Below are positions 27,847 to 36,486 of a stretch of 64,000 nucleotides of DNA, piece after piece. Source of the DNA: Paenibacillus anaericanus (GTDB taxonomy: Bacteria; Bacillota; Bacilli; Paenibacillales; Paenibacillaceae); NCBI RefSeq assembly GCF_003994475.1, contig NZ_RZNY01000002.1, positions 236,536 through 300,535 of the forward strand, given 5' to 3'. A program made the translations under genes and the position numbers. How positions within the stretch are numbered: the stretch's first letter is position 1; each line of letters opens with the position of its first letter. Below the pieces are notes generated by a model that ran no database searches, was not told where the DNA came from, and was given only the letters and a program-made list of their open reading frames with translations.

Positions 27847-29037
27847 TTACTTAATCCTGATCGTTTTTTCTATAGCCTTCTTTAATGAAAATCCCGCACG
27901 GTTCCAAGACAAATTTAGCGCGTCATGCCGAGCTCGTTGCCCTTTCAACTTACATAATAGAGGATTCTCATAGGCTTTTCTCATCTGCATTTTTAAACTT
28001 CCAATATCCGGTTCCGCCCACAACTGTCCCTTTTCCGAGAACAAATGGCGAAATTGGCGTGAGATTGATGATTTTCGATTCATGCCGATGATCGGGGGGC
28101 GCATTTTATATTGAACTAGGAATGAATTATTACTTGTTAGGAAATCCATATGCCCCCCCCATCCAGTTGTTATTACAGGGACGCCGCTGGCTAACGATTC
28201 TAGAAACGGCAAACCCACTCCTTCGCCTCGCGTAGGAAGAACAAAGGCATGCCCCTGCGCATAAATGCTTCTAAGAGAATTAGAATTTAAATGTTGGGCA
28301 ATGATCTGAATAGGGGCTGTACTCTTACGAATGTTTAGCCTATCTTTGTAAGCTTGTATTCGGTTGCGAATCCAGCGTTCATTCTCATAAGATGCATATC
28401 CATTAGTTTTGATGATCAGTAGGACATTATCGGTAGCAGTAAACTCTTCCCAATATGCTTTAAGTAATGCTTCAGGATTTTTACGGTGCTGAAATCCGAA
28501 TATAGATATAAAAACGAATTTATCATTTGTTTTTTTTGAAGGCTGTTTCTTCATTCTAGGAGTGAACTTCCGAGCATTCACCCCATGAGGAACAATATAT
28601 ACGGGAATTCTAATTCCGCTATTACGCATCGCCTGCTTGTTCTGTAGTGAAGGGACACATACGGCATCAACTTGATTGATCGGTTTGATCCATCGGCTAG
28701 GGATACGGGTTGTCTCCCAGACGGTGTTAATGATAATCGTCTTGAACTGCTCTCTTTCTTTCCTTATATTGAGAGTATTTGGGGAGTAATGATAAATTAA
28801 CACCTTTTGCTTCTTTGAAGTTTGGGGTTCTCGGCTTCTCACTTCTCTAACCGTAGTATTCACCCCTTGCTGTCTCAAAGCCTTAACGTACTCTCTACTG
28901 GCTATTCCAAGACCAGAGGCTCTATTGACAGGTCCTTTCCATACGACTTTATAGGAGGAGGTTTTATCTTTCTTATTTGCAGGTATCAAAATATTTATTT
29001 TTGTTCTGCTTGATAAACGCTTGGTTATGGCAGGCAC
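27847..29037 (-). CDS. Family GT4 glycosyltransferase
   Basis: A 396-residue GT-B-fold glycosyltransferase. The N-terminal domain has SGLGIASREYVKALRQQGV; the C-terminal donor site shows GEGVGLPFLESLASGVPVI, the EX7E-type motif of GT4 enzymes, preceded by IPVYIVPHGVNARKFTP. It has no membrane segment. The start is a GTG with AAAGGAG 8 bases upstream. It has no sugar-biosynthesis neighbours, so the acceptor (cell-surface polysaccharide or glycoprotein) is unknown. Confidence 0.88.
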   Translation of the reverse strand: MPAITKRLSSRTKINILIPANKKDKTSSYKVVWKGPVNRASGLGIASREYVKALRQQGVNTTVREVRSREPQTSKKQKVLIYHYSPNTLNIRKEREQFKTIIINTVWETTRIPSRWIKPINQVDAVCVPSLQNKQAMRNSGIRIPVYIVPHGVNARKFTPRMKKQPSKKTNDKFVFISIFGFQHRKNPEALLKAYWEEFTATDNVLLIIKTNGYASYENERWIRNRIQAYKDRLNIRKSTAPIQIIAQHLNSNSLRSIYAQGHAFVLPTRGEGVGLPFLESLASGVPVITTGWGGHMDFLTSNNSFLVQYKMRPPIIGMNRKSSISRQFRHLFSEKGQLWAEPDIGSLKMQMRKAYENPLLCKLKGQRARHDALNLSWNRAGFSLKKAIEKTIRIK

Positions 29038-29103
29038 ATCTTCAGCTCCTTTAATAAAAAGTACTGAATTATGATATGCCTGTATTGAACAAAAGGAATG
29101 GTC

Positions 29104-29139
29104 ATCTATCTATAAGACGAGAACCTTGATTCAATCCCC
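29104..29139. repeat. Direct repeat copy 1 flanking the membrane-protein gene
   Basis: A segment starting ATCTATCTATAAGACGA and ending CCTTGATTCAATCCCC recurs at 30192-30228 with about 30 of 36 positions alike. It lies just after the stop of the membrane-protein gene. Confidence 0.6.
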
Positions 29140-29159
29140 TTCTCGGATATATCAAATTG

Positions 29160-30089
29160 CTAGAAATGAACGCTACTGCCTTTCTCCGTATTTCCAATGG
29201 TCTTCAATATGTCTGCTACTATTCCTCTACTTAGATAAGTTACTTTCCTTTGTTCCAAAACTTCTTCGTATGTACCGTCATCCTTTATTTTATTGTGCCT
29301 GATAATTAAGTAGCCCTCTTGACACTTAGGACATTGCCCTATTTTAAAATTATATCTAATATTCTCACATAACTCATTATCAATTTGTTTCTGTTGTTGG
29401 ATACGATCAGAAAATCGATAAACATTGTCATCATGTATGGATTGGTTTAAATCAACCATGATCGAGTCGTAATCCACTTCATCAATCTCAAAAAGTTCAT
29501 GCTCTTTTAAATAAGCTCGTTGACAGGATTGACAGTGGTTCTTACTGTCACTTAACATACTTCCACCAAACAAACTTCCAAGTATAAAACCTAAACCTTG
29601 TACTACTAGATTAAAAGTACTCATGGTCCTTCCCGATTCAAAAGTAAGGCCCCCATTCACATTACTTCTTGACGAGATCGATACACTAGAATTGTCGAGT
29701 TTATTGGAATAATAATTATAAAACGTCAATGGCTCGTTACTATCATTTAGAGAATAATTACTAATATGTTCTCCTTGCAATCTATGATTAACCACATTAT
29801 CAGCAGATACATAGGTTATCATATATTCTCCATACTCAATACCAACCATAGTTATTAATGCCAAAATAACTCCAAAAAGATAGTTTGTTTTTACTAACTT
29901 TTTCCCCATTTTCATAACCCCGTGGTAATAACCGAACGCAGCAAGTCCACCTAAGGCTAAACTGCCTGCGGGGATAATAAATAGAATTGTTAAGCTATGT
30001 ACTTTAAAATTAAATAAAGATATAGAAAGTAATGCAATAAAAATCGATGCTGCTGTAGTCAATAAACCAAAAATCTTAGCCATTATCAA
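29160..30089 (-). CDS. Hypothetical membrane protein with C-terminal zinc-ribbon-like cysteines
   Basis: A 309-residue protein I do not recognise. Three N-terminal membrane segments (about 8-27, 32-53, 70-90), an external Ser/Asn-rich loop, a fourth segment near 165-180 (VVQGLGFILGSLFGG), then a cytoplasmic tail with cysteine pairs CQSC and CPKC that could bind zinc. A decayed copy lies at 48480-48977. It is bracketed by the direct repeats at 29104 and 30192. Confidence 0.72.
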   Translation of the reverse strand: MIMAKIFGLLTTAASIFIALLSISLFNFKVHSLTILFIIPAGSLALGGLAAFGYYHGVMKMGKKLVKTNYLFGVILALITMVGIEYGEYMITYVSADNVVNHRLQGEHISNYSLNDSNEPLTFYNYYSNKLDNSSVSISSRSNVNGGLTFESGRTMSTFNLVVQGLGFILGSLFGGSMLSDSKNHCQSCQRAYLKEHELFEIDEVDYDSIMVDLNQSIHDDNVYRFSDRIQQQKQIDNELCENIRYNFKIGQCPKCQEGYLIIRHNKIKDDGTYEEVLEQRKVTYLSRGIVADILKTIGNTEKGSSVHF

Positions 30090-30191
30090 AATCTCCTCTA
30101 TGTATCAGTTCTCCCATAAGTCGACAAAATTCTTCTTTTCCCTCCTTCTATTTACATAATATTCCCAATGAATTATATTCAATTAATTTAA

Positions 30192-30228
30192 ATCTATCTA
30201 TAGGACGAAAGGCCTTGATTCAATACCC
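30192..30228. repeat. Direct repeat copy 2 flanking the membrane-protein gene
   Basis: A segment starting ATCTATCTATAGGACGA and ending CCTTGATTCAATACCC matches the copy at 29104-29139 in the same orientation, 1088 bp away. Confidence 0.6.
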
Positions 30229-30263
30229 TAATCAAAAATAAACCTGTCTAGACATAACAAAAA

Positions 30264-30296
30264 TGCCCCTCTACCAGTGTGCTGGTGAGGGGCATG
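30264..30296 (-). terminator. Rho-independent terminator of the TetR gene
   Basis: ATGCCCCTC-ACCAG pairs with CTGGT-GAGGGGCAT around a 4-base loop with one bulged base, followed on the minus strand by a TTTT run. It lies 46 bases past the TetR stop. Confidence 0.9.
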
Positions 30297-30341
30297 GAGG
30301 CCCACGGTCTCTCGAACAATTTGATTATTTCTATCCAAATT

Positions 30342-30920
30342 CTAGGAAGACTGTATACCTTCAAAAGCTATGGTCACCAAATTCTTAATGAACGTATCAT
30401 CTATCTGTTCACCTGTTAGTAAAAGTCTGTAGAAAACAGGCCCGTAAATTAGATCGATAGTTAATTCGATATCAAGCGTTTCCTTCAGTTCTTTCCGTTG
30501 AACTCCCCGTTCCAGAAGAAGCCGCGCTTCAAGACGACGAGGATTAAAGTATCTGCTGCGGTAAGCTTCAGCCAGCCCCTGATCAAATTGTCCCTCACCT
30601 ATCAGCTCCGTGATTATTTTACCTTCCCGGCTTGTCAGAAATTGGGCTAAATTTGTAGCATGAATTAATATATCGTTAAATACTGAACCCGTATCGGGTA
30701 CGGGTAGCCTTGCGGCAGCCGCAGACATAAATCCATCCATAACAACGGCAGCCTTATTGGCCCACCATTTATATATGGTGGCTTTGCTGACCTGAGCCCG
30801 TTCGGCAATTTTATCAACCGTGACAGCCCCGAAGCCGATCTCCAGCAGCAAGTCATAGGAAGCGGCAAGAACAGCCTTTTCGGCTTCCGCGTTACGGGGA
30901 CGCCCTCTTTTGGTATTCAA
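30342..30920 (-). CDS. TetR family transcriptional regulator
   Basis: A 192-residue TetR protein: N-terminal HTH (GAVTVDKIAERAQVSKATIYKWWANKA, about residues 33-59) and a C-terminal ligand domain (LTSREGKIITELIGEGQFD), as in TetR_C_11-like members. AAGGAGGAATTAC precedes the start. It is divergent from an MFS exporter, with palindromic sites between them; the classic arrangement in which the TetR protein represses the exporter and itself until a drug binds. Confidence 0.93.
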   Translation of the reverse strand: MNTKRGRPRNAEAEKAVLAASYDLLLEIGFGAVTVDKIAERAQVSKATIYKWWANKAAVVMDGFMSAAAARLPVPDTGSVFNDILIHATNLAQFLTSREGKIITELIGEGQFDQGLAEAYRSRYFNPRRLEARLLLERGVQRKELKETLDIELTIDLIYGPVFYRLLLTGEQIDDTFIKNLVTIAFEGIQSS

Positions 30921-30968
30921 AGTAATTCCTCCTTATTAATGAGTCAGCAGTACGATGTTCAGATAAAT

Positions 30969-31082
30969 ACTATACGTACATTATACAAAATATTTAACGG
31001 TGAAGAAAATGAAAAAAACTATTTACAATACTGAACGACCAGTATATTATATGAATATAAATTATTGAACTGTACGTACAGT
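30969..31082. promoter_or_regulatory. Divergent promoters with three TetR operator-like sites
   Basis: ACTGTACGTACAGT at 31069-31082 is a perfect 14-bp palindrome. Related sites are ACTATACGTACATT (30969-30982) and ACTGAACGACCAGT (31030-31043). The middle one fills the 17-base spacer of a good plus-strand promoter, TTTACA (31022-31027) and TATTAT (31045-31050), serving the MFS gene. The 30969 site overlaps a perfect minus-strand -10 TATAAT (30985-30980) for the TetR gene. Repression of both directions follows naturally. Confidence 0.75.
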
Positions 31083-31105
31083 ATTTATAATGAGGAGGAA
31101 TATAC

Positions 31106-32332
31106 ATGGAACTCGAACGGGAAATTACATCCGCTGTTAAAGAAACACAGGCTCAGTCTAAAAGTAAATCAACTCCCAATTGGATCATGATGTTGCTAGC
31201 AGTATCATGCGGTATTATCGTTGCCAACCTTTATTATGCTCAAACTCTGGTAGGGCCTATTAGCATCGCAATGGGTCTCTCCCCCAGATCAGCAGGTTTA
31301 ATTGTGACATTGACTCAGGTAGGTTATGTTTTGGGTTTGCTCTTTATCGTTCCGCTCAGCGATATTATCGAGAATCGGCGTCTGACTGTTGTGTCATTAA
31401 TTATGGTTGTTGGCGCATTGGTTGCAGCAACTCTAGCTCCCAATTCGCTGATATTTCTAGCTGCGTCCCTATTGATCGGGCTTGGATCAGTAGCCGCTCA
31501 AATTCTGGTGCCATATGCCACCTATTTAGCCTCTGAAAATCAGCGCGGCCGTGTTGTAGGCAATGTAATGAGCGGATTGCTACTGGGAATCATGTTTGCC
31601 CGGCCGATTGCGAGCTTTATCACTGATCTTTGGGGTTGGCAGGCAGTGTTTACGCTCTCGGCGGTGCTGATAACTCTTTTGACAATACTATTGTCCCGTG
31701 CTCTTCCTGAACGCAAACCCGTACCTACCATGAATTATGGTCAATTATTAGGCTCACTAGTTACCCTTTTAAAAGCAACGCCTATTTTACGCCGCCGGGC
31801 GATTTATCAGGCCTGTTTATTTGGGGCTTTCAGTCTTTTTTGGACAGTCGTTTCTTTACGGTTAACCGATCACTTTCATTTATCACAGCAAGGCATTGCT
31901 TTGTTTGCCCTTGCCGGTGTCGCTGGAGCTGTCGCCGCACCTGTTGCCGGGAGATTGGCTGACAGAGGTTTGTCTCGTTTGATGAGCGGTCTGGCAATTA
32001 CTATTGCATTTCTGGCTTTTGTAGTGTCCTATCTTGTTCAAGGCAATTCAAACACGGCTCTCATCCTGCTAGTTATTGCTGCCATTCTGCTGGATATGGG
32101 GGTATCGGGAAGTCTTGTACTTGGTCAACGTGCCATTTATTCACTGGGAGGTGAAACGAGAGGCCGGCTAAACGGATTGTTTATGGCCATTTTCTTCGTG
32201 GGAGGAGCCCTTGGATCATTCATAGGCGCCTGGTCTTACGCTTACGGGGGCTGGATTTTGACCGTATTGCTAGGAATGAGTCTGCCGATTCTAGCCATGC
32301 TGTACTATTTCACAGAGAAAAGAACGGCATGA
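31106..32332 (+). CDS. MFS transporter (drug:H+ antiporter, ProP/YgaY-like)
   Basis: A 408-residue protein with 12 predicted membrane segments; the MFS motif between segments 2 and 3 reads PLSDIIENRRLTVVSLI and a second copy PVAGRLADRGLSRLM sits at mid-protein. An ATG preceded by GAGGAGGAATATAC is a clear start. Control by the divergent TetR gene is likely. Export substrate unknown. Confidence 0.92.
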   Translation: MELEREITSAVKETQAQSKSKSTPNWIMMLLAVSCGIIVANLYYAQTLVGPISIAMGLSPRSAGLIVTLTQVGYVLGLLFIVPLSDIIENRRLTVVSLIMVVGALVAATLAPNSLIFLAASLLIGLGSVAAQILVPYATYLASENQRGRVVGNVMSGLLLGIMFARPIASFITDLWGWQAVFTLSAVLITLLTILLSRALPERKPVPTMNYGQLLGSLVTLLKATPILRRRAIYQACLFGAFSLFWTVVSLRLTDHFHLSQQGIALFALAGVAGAVAAPVAGRLADRGLSRLMSGLAITIAFLAFVVSYLVQGNSNTALILLVIAAILLDMGVSGSLVLGQRAIYSLGGETRGRLNGLFMAIFFVGGALGSFIGAWSYAYGGWILTVLLGMSLPILAMLYYFTEKRTA

Positions 32333-32396
32333 TTAATAGCTACGATGAGAAAACATGATTTGCCACAGATAATTTACTCTTAGAAATGTAATCAGG

Positions 32397-32433
32397 GGAT
32401 GTCCCAAAATCCATTAAGAATGGTAGGACATCC
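32397..32433. terminator. Hairpin between convergent MFS and UvrC-like genes
   Basis: GGATGTCC pairs with GGACATCC, with an inner CCATT/AATGG stem. T-runs are imperfect on both strands, but the position between two convergent stop codons suits a bidirectional terminator. Confidence 0.6.
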
Positions 32434-32484
32434 TTTCAAAAAAAACAGCATTATTGGTGATAGCATAAATTGTTGTATAGTTAT

Positions 32485-33579
32485 TCAATCAACTTCAGCT
32501 CTTAAGAATAAATCGCCAAGCGCCGCATTCAGATCGGTATGATCCTCTGCTATTAGCCATACTTCAGGGATGATAAGATAATGGCATGAACTGCCTTGTA
32601 GATAACTGTAAATAATTTGCGCTTGATCGATTTCATCTCGGGTAACTTTGCTAGAGAGTGATGCACTTTCCACCTCAAAATAGCGCAGAATCAACGCTTT
32701 GACTCTTGCAGTTTGCTCCTCGTTCACAGAATCATTAACCGTGTATTTTTCGCTAAAAAGAACCGTATTTCGTTTAATGAGAAACAGTTTGACCCTATCT
32801 TCGCTTAAATACTCAAGGATCACAATGTTGCGGTTTTCCTCAGTGAAGCCAATCACCTTCTCTTTGTTCAGAAGGAAATTCACTGCTGCAATATAGTCCC
32901 TATATTTCGCTGCTCTCTCAAAATCGAATTGCTCAGCCGCATCTAGCATGCTTTGTTCCATTTCTTCGTACAAACTTCGATCCGTATCACCAAGCAAACC
33001 CATCAGGCGATCCATGATCAAATTGTATTTAACAATTGCTTCTCCCCCTATACACATCCCTAGACATAATCCTAATGAATAGTTCAAGCAAGGAGTATTC
33101 GTATTAGCAGAAAAAGAATGATTACAGGCAATTTTATAACATTCTTCAATTCCTTGAATCGCTTTTTCCACTGCATTCTTGTTAGCTGTATAGGGTCCAA
33201 AATGTACTTGTTCCGGATTATCGGACATAGGATTGTTGGTTATTTCTATTCGACGTAATCCGCCCGTTCGCTGTATCACAATGTAGGTGTAAGCAAGCGG
33301 GTTTTTCATCTTCCTATTGTACATTGGCTTATGCTTTTGAATTAACTCGCACTCTGTCATAAATGCTTCAAACTCTGTATCCGTAACCATGTAATCCAAA
33401 TCACGCACATGCTGTACAAGCTTCTTTACCTTTGGAGTATGGGACTTGTTTTGATAAAAATACGATTGCACTCTTTTCTTCAGATTCTTGGACTTGCCGA
33501 CATATATGATCCCACCGAGGGAATCTTTCATAAGATAGACTCCCGGCGAAGAAGGAAGGTTATTTAGCTTCTCTTTCAT
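32485..33579 (-). CDS. UvrC-like GIY-YIG nuclease lacking the C-terminal endonuclease half
   Basis: A 364-residue protein matching the N-terminal half of UvrC: GIY-YIG nuclease (GVYLMKDSLGGIIYVGKSKN, about 14-33), a cysteine cluster with CLNYSLGLCLGMC (about 165-177) matching the UvrC iron-sulfur region, and a UVR motif (FDFERAAKYRDYIAAV, about 218-233). UvrC is about 600 residues; the RNase H-like endonuclease and HhH domains are absent, and the last 130 residues are of another kind. It may make the 3' incision only, like Cho, or act outside classical repair. It stands alone with its own promoter region. Confidence 0.85.
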   Translation of the reverse strand: MKEKLNNLPSSPGVYLMKDSLGGIIYVGKSKNLKKRVQSYFYQNKSHTPKVKKLVQHVRDLDYMVTDTEFEAFMTECELIQKHKPMYNRKMKNPLAYTYIVIQRTGGLRRIEITNNPMSDNPEQVHFGPYTANKNAVEKAIQGIEECYKIACNHSFSANTNTPCLNYSLGLCLGMCIGGEAIVKYNLIMDRLMGLLGDTDRSLYEEMEQSMLDAAEQFDFERAAKYRDYIAAVNFLLNKEKVIGFTEENRNIVILEYLSEDRVKLFLIKRNTVLFSEKYTVNDSVNEEQTARVKALILRYFEVESASLSSKVTRDEIDQAQIIYSYLQGSSCHYLIIPEVWLIAEDHTDLNAALGDLFLRAEVD

Positions 33580-33706
33580 GTGATTGTAAATCCTCCTTCA
33601 AACAATAGGGCTACGATGATTTGAAATGCTATTACATTATAACTGCGCTTAAGAATAGAAAGCTAGAAAAAATGGACATTCCCACTACGGCTTTAATAGA
33701 ACAAAA

Positions 33707-34450
33707 TTATTGAATATCCTTCTTTAAAGCATGAACAGCCAATACAAAGCTAGCAATGCATAGAATGAATAATATCCCTGTTGTGAATAACAATTGCATC
33801 CAGTCTATCAAGTCCCCTGATACCAACATCCGCAAGCTATTGATTACATGGGTAAACGGATTAATAATTACAGGAATACGGAATCCACTCGGTAATTGAT
33901 CATATGGTATCAGTGCCGAACTGACAAAAAATAATGGTAAGGTAACCGTATTGACAAGTGCGATAAAGGAATTTTCATCGGGCAGCTTAAGACTTAGCGC
34001 ATATGAAATAGCTGATACGAACGCTACAGTTAAGAACAGCAGCATCGCCATGAGAAGCATTCCACTTACACCTGATGTTATCCGAACCGACATCAAAAAA
34101 GAAATCCCCATTAAAATCATAATTTGGATAAACGTCGATACGGCGGCATCTATAATATGAGCCAATATAATGGAACTTCTCTTAGCAGGCGAAATCATAA
34201 TTCGATAATAGCTTCCCCCTGTTTTCAATGAATAGTTTGCAATTCCGCTTATGCCGGAACTGAAAAGCACACCCATTAGCAGTATTCCAGGAAGGATAAA
34301 GGCCGTATAATTCCCTTCTGTTTCATTTCCTCTAAATATTGTGCTAAACAGTAAAAGCCATATAAGCGGTTGAATCAAAGTCATGATGATGGTTACTGGA
34401 TTTTGGAAACGCCACTTGATACTTCTCCAAAAAAGATTGAAAGTTTGCAT
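33707..34450 (-). CDS. ABC-2 type transporter permease (DrrB-like)
   Basis: About 247 residues with six membrane segments (IIMTLIQPLIWLLLFSTIF first, TGILFILCIASFVLAV last) and the ABC-2 stretch PFTHVINSLRMLVSGD. The ATG at 34450 is four bases from the ATPase stop and preceded by GAAGGGG inside the ATPase gene; longer in-frame starts fall within the ATPase coding sequence. It forms the channel of a drug or lantibiotic-type exporter with the ATPase upstream. Confidence 0.9.
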   Translation of the reverse strand: MQTFNLFWRSIKWRFQNPVTIIMTLIQPLIWLLLFSTIFRGNETEGNYTAFILPGILLMGVLFSSGISGIANYSLKTGGSYYRIMISPAKRSSIILAHIIDAAVSTFIQIMILMGISFLMSVRITSGVSGMLLMAMLLFLTVAFVSAISYALSLKLPDENSFIALVNTVTLPLFFVSSALIPYDQLPSGFRIPVIINPFTHVINSLRMLVSGDLIDWMQLLFTTGILFILCIASFVLAVHALKKDIQ

Positions 34451-34451
34451 C

Positions 34452-35399
34452 TTAAACACCCCTTCCTTTGTTCTGCGTGAGTGACAGAAAAACATCATCA
34501 AGGCTTGGCGTTATGATTCCGATTGAGGAATACCGTATTTTCTTGTCCACCAGTAATTGATTGAGGATGTGAAAATCCTGCGCCGCATTTTGAGTGTTGG
34601 CATAAACTGTATTTTGTTCTTGCCGTATTGCTCTGACAAATTGTAGGTCTGAAATCCATTTTCCAAAATCCTGCTGATTCTCTGAACCGTCCAAATCAAT
34701 CCGAATTGTATTTAGGTGGGTATGTTGCCGGAGATTTTCTGGCGTATCCTGCACCAATTCGTGACCGTCCTGTATAATACAGACCGTATCGCTTAGCATA
34801 TCTGCTTCTTCTAAATAGTGGGTAGTGAGAAAAATAGTTGTGCCAAAATCATCCTTGATTTTCTTCACAGTGTCCCACATGGCTTTTCGGGATTCAATAT
34901 CCATCCCCACAGTCGGTTCATCCAGAAATAGAATTTGGGGATAAGACATCATGCTCATGGCAATATCCAATCGCCGTTTAATTCCGCCGGAATACGCAGT
35001 AACTCTTTGCTTTTCGTATTCCTTTAATCCAAATGCAGTAATGAGCGCATCCATCCGCTTGTTAGCAGTTGCGTCATCCAGCTTGTATAATCGGCTCTGG
35101 AACAGCATGTTCTCCTTTAGAGTTAGGTGGTTATCAATAGATACCTTTTGCGCCACGCAAGCAATGAGTGGACGCACCGCCCTTTGTTCCTTACATACAT
35201 CCCTACCCATAATTAATATCTTTCCAGAGGTCGGTTGAAGAAAGGTAGTAAGAATATTGATTAGCGTTGATTTTCCTGCTCCGTTCGGCCCTAATAAAGA
35301 GAATATCTCCCCTTTTTGAACCTTAATACTTAAATCGTCAAGGGCTTTTTTGCCGCTCTTATAGACTTTTGACAGATGGCTCACTGAAATTGCATCCAA
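34452..35399 (-). CDS. ABC transporter ATP-binding protein (DrrA-like)
   Basis: About 315 residues. Walker A GPNGAGKST, signature YSGGIKRRLDI, Walker B ILFLDEPTVGMD and the switch histidine in LTTHYLEEAD are intact, and the C-terminal DrrA tail is present. The start is taken as TTG at 35399 with GGGGG 8 bases upstream; an earlier TTG at 35459 is actually the first bases of the -35 box of its own promoter, so it cannot be used. With the permease it forms an exporter controlled by the MerR-type gene next door. Confidence 0.9.
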   Translation of the reverse strand: MDAISVSHLSKVYKSGKKALDDLSIKVQKGEIFSLLGPNGAGKSTLINILTTFLQPTSGKILIMGRDVCKEQRAVRPLIACVAQKVSIDNHLTLKENMLFQSRLYKLDDATANKRMDALITAFGLKEYEKQRVTAYSGGIKRRLDIAMSMMSYPQILFLDEPTVGMDIESRKAMWDTVKKIKDDFGTTIFLTTHYLEEADMLSDTVCIIQDGHELVQDTPENLRQHTHLNTIRIDLDGSENQQDFGKWISDLQFVRAIRQEQNTVYANTQNAAQDFHILNQLLVDKKIRYSSIGIITPSLDDVFLSLTQNKGRGV

Positions 35400-35428
35400 A
35401 TTTGATTCCCCCTTTTTGTCTTGATTTA

Positions 35429-35459
35429 AGGGTAAAGTATCGCATTGTGTTAGAGTCAA
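35429..35459 (-). promoter_or_regulatory. MerR-type promoter of the ABC exporter, 19-bp spacer
   Basis: TTGACT (35459-35454), a 19-base spacer and TACCCT (35434-35429). The sequence from -35 through spacer closely matches the promoter of the MerR gene (36422-36392); both begin TTGACTCTA and share the ATGC core. Long spacers are the hallmark of promoters activated by MerR proteins. Confidence 0.7.
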
Positions 35460-35484
35460 TAGGAGGGAATGAATTTCTTACAGC

Positions 35485-35517
35485 AAAAAATCGCTACCCT
35501 ATATAGTGCAGCGATTA
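35485..35517 (-). terminator. Rho-independent terminator of the merR-type gene
   Basis: AATCGCT pairs with AGCGATT followed by a T-run on the minus strand, 15 bases past the MerR stop and upstream of the exporter promoter, separating the two units. Confidence 0.75.
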
Positions 35518-35531
35518 AATCTGGCAAGTAC

Positions 35532-36350
35532 TTATATACTTTTTATTGGGAAGCAAACTTCGGTAATCAGATTTTCCGGATCGGGTTCGGTTTCCGGCGA
35601 AACATGTAAGATATTAAACATGGGACCATTAAATTCATAACCATTGTCGGAAATCCAGTTCGCAATCGCTTGATTGGCTTCTTTCAGTTGAATATACCCG
35701 CCTTTATAGGTTAGTGTAGCCGCAATTACGGGGTCAACGTTCTTAAACCGTATGGTATCTGTATCCTGATATGTGCCCACAACCACCCTTTGCACTTCCA
35801 CGTCAATTCCATGTTCTACAATACCCTCATTGCGGAATATTGCAATGTTGTAGCGCGGATTGCCTAACTGGACATTCTGCGCTACAATCTCTGAACACAA
35901 TTTCTCCCACAATATGTCCTCTTGCTCGTAGGTGGCAATCGTGTTGCGGTAGCTTATCACATTCCTTCTAGGAAGCTCCTTGATAGCAATGCTGAATTTG
36001 GAAAGTGGAGAATTTTGCTCAAGGCTTTTTATGGTCGTCTGAAGGAGTAACAATTGTTTTTGCATAGAGACTATTTCTTCCTGCTTTTGGGATGCTTGAA
36101 GCATTAAATATCTTTTGAGGCTTTTTTCATCATCATACTCCGATAAAATGTCCTTAATAACGGACAATCCCAATCCCATACTTTTTAATGCCTGTATTCG
36201 ATTCGCAACGGAAAGTTGTTCTTCGCTGTAATAGCGATACCCCGTGAATTCATCAATGTGTGCCGGAATGAGCAAACCGATTTCATTGTAGTGGCGCAGC
36301 ATGTAGATGCTTATCTTGGACAGAGTAGAAAAGTCCCCGATTTTTAGCAT
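35532..36350 (-). CDS. MerR family regulator with effector-binding (GyrI-like) domain
   Basis: About 272 residues. A MerR winged helix (MLKIGDFSTLSKISIYMLRH, then GYRYYSEEQL, residues 1-70), a coiled dimerisation helix (about 75-120) and a C-terminal GyrI-like drug-binding domain, the layout of BmrR/TipA-type multidrug sensors. The ATG at 36350 with GAAGGTGAG upstream is preferred over an ATG nine bases earlier. It precedes the exporter operon and carries the same promoter architecture as that operon, so it most likely activates itself and the exporter in response to a drug-like ligand. Confidence 0.9.
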   Translation of the reverse strand: MLKIGDFSTLSKISIYMLRHYNEIGLLIPAHIDEFTGYRYYSEEQLSVANRIQALKSMGLGLSVIKDILSEYDDEKSLKRYLMLQASQKQEEIVSMQKQLLLLQTTIKSLEQNSPLSKFSIAIKELPRRNVISYRNTIATYEQEDILWEKLCSEIVAQNVQLGNPRYNIAIFRNEGIVEHGIDVEVQRVVVGTYQDTDTIRFKNVDPVIAATLTYKGGYIQLKEANQAIANWISDNGYEFNGPMFNILHVSPETEPDPENLITEVCFPIKSI

Positions 36351-36391
36351 AAATCTCACCTTCTCATAGACAACTTAAACACTATCTACTC

Positions 36392-36422
36392 ACCATAAAC
36401 TATAGCATAGTACTAGAGTCAA
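36392..36422 (-). promoter_or_regulatory. MerR gene promoter with 19-bp spacer
   Basis: TTGACT (36422-36417), a 19-base spacer and TATGGT (36397-36392), matching the exporter promoter. The spacer contains an imperfect dyad (CTAGTACTATGCTATAG) suited to MerR dimer binding. Confidence 0.7.
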
Positions 36423-36486
36423 TAGCCTATAGAGTTAATGCCTTGAAGGTAACTGTAAATAATAGAATCAAAGTAAATACGAATGA

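Noticed and set aside
35399-35459. Start of the MerR-linked ABC ATPase at TTG 35459
   Set aside because: That TTG is the beginning of the -35 box; a transcript cannot include it. TTG 35399 has a ribosome site.
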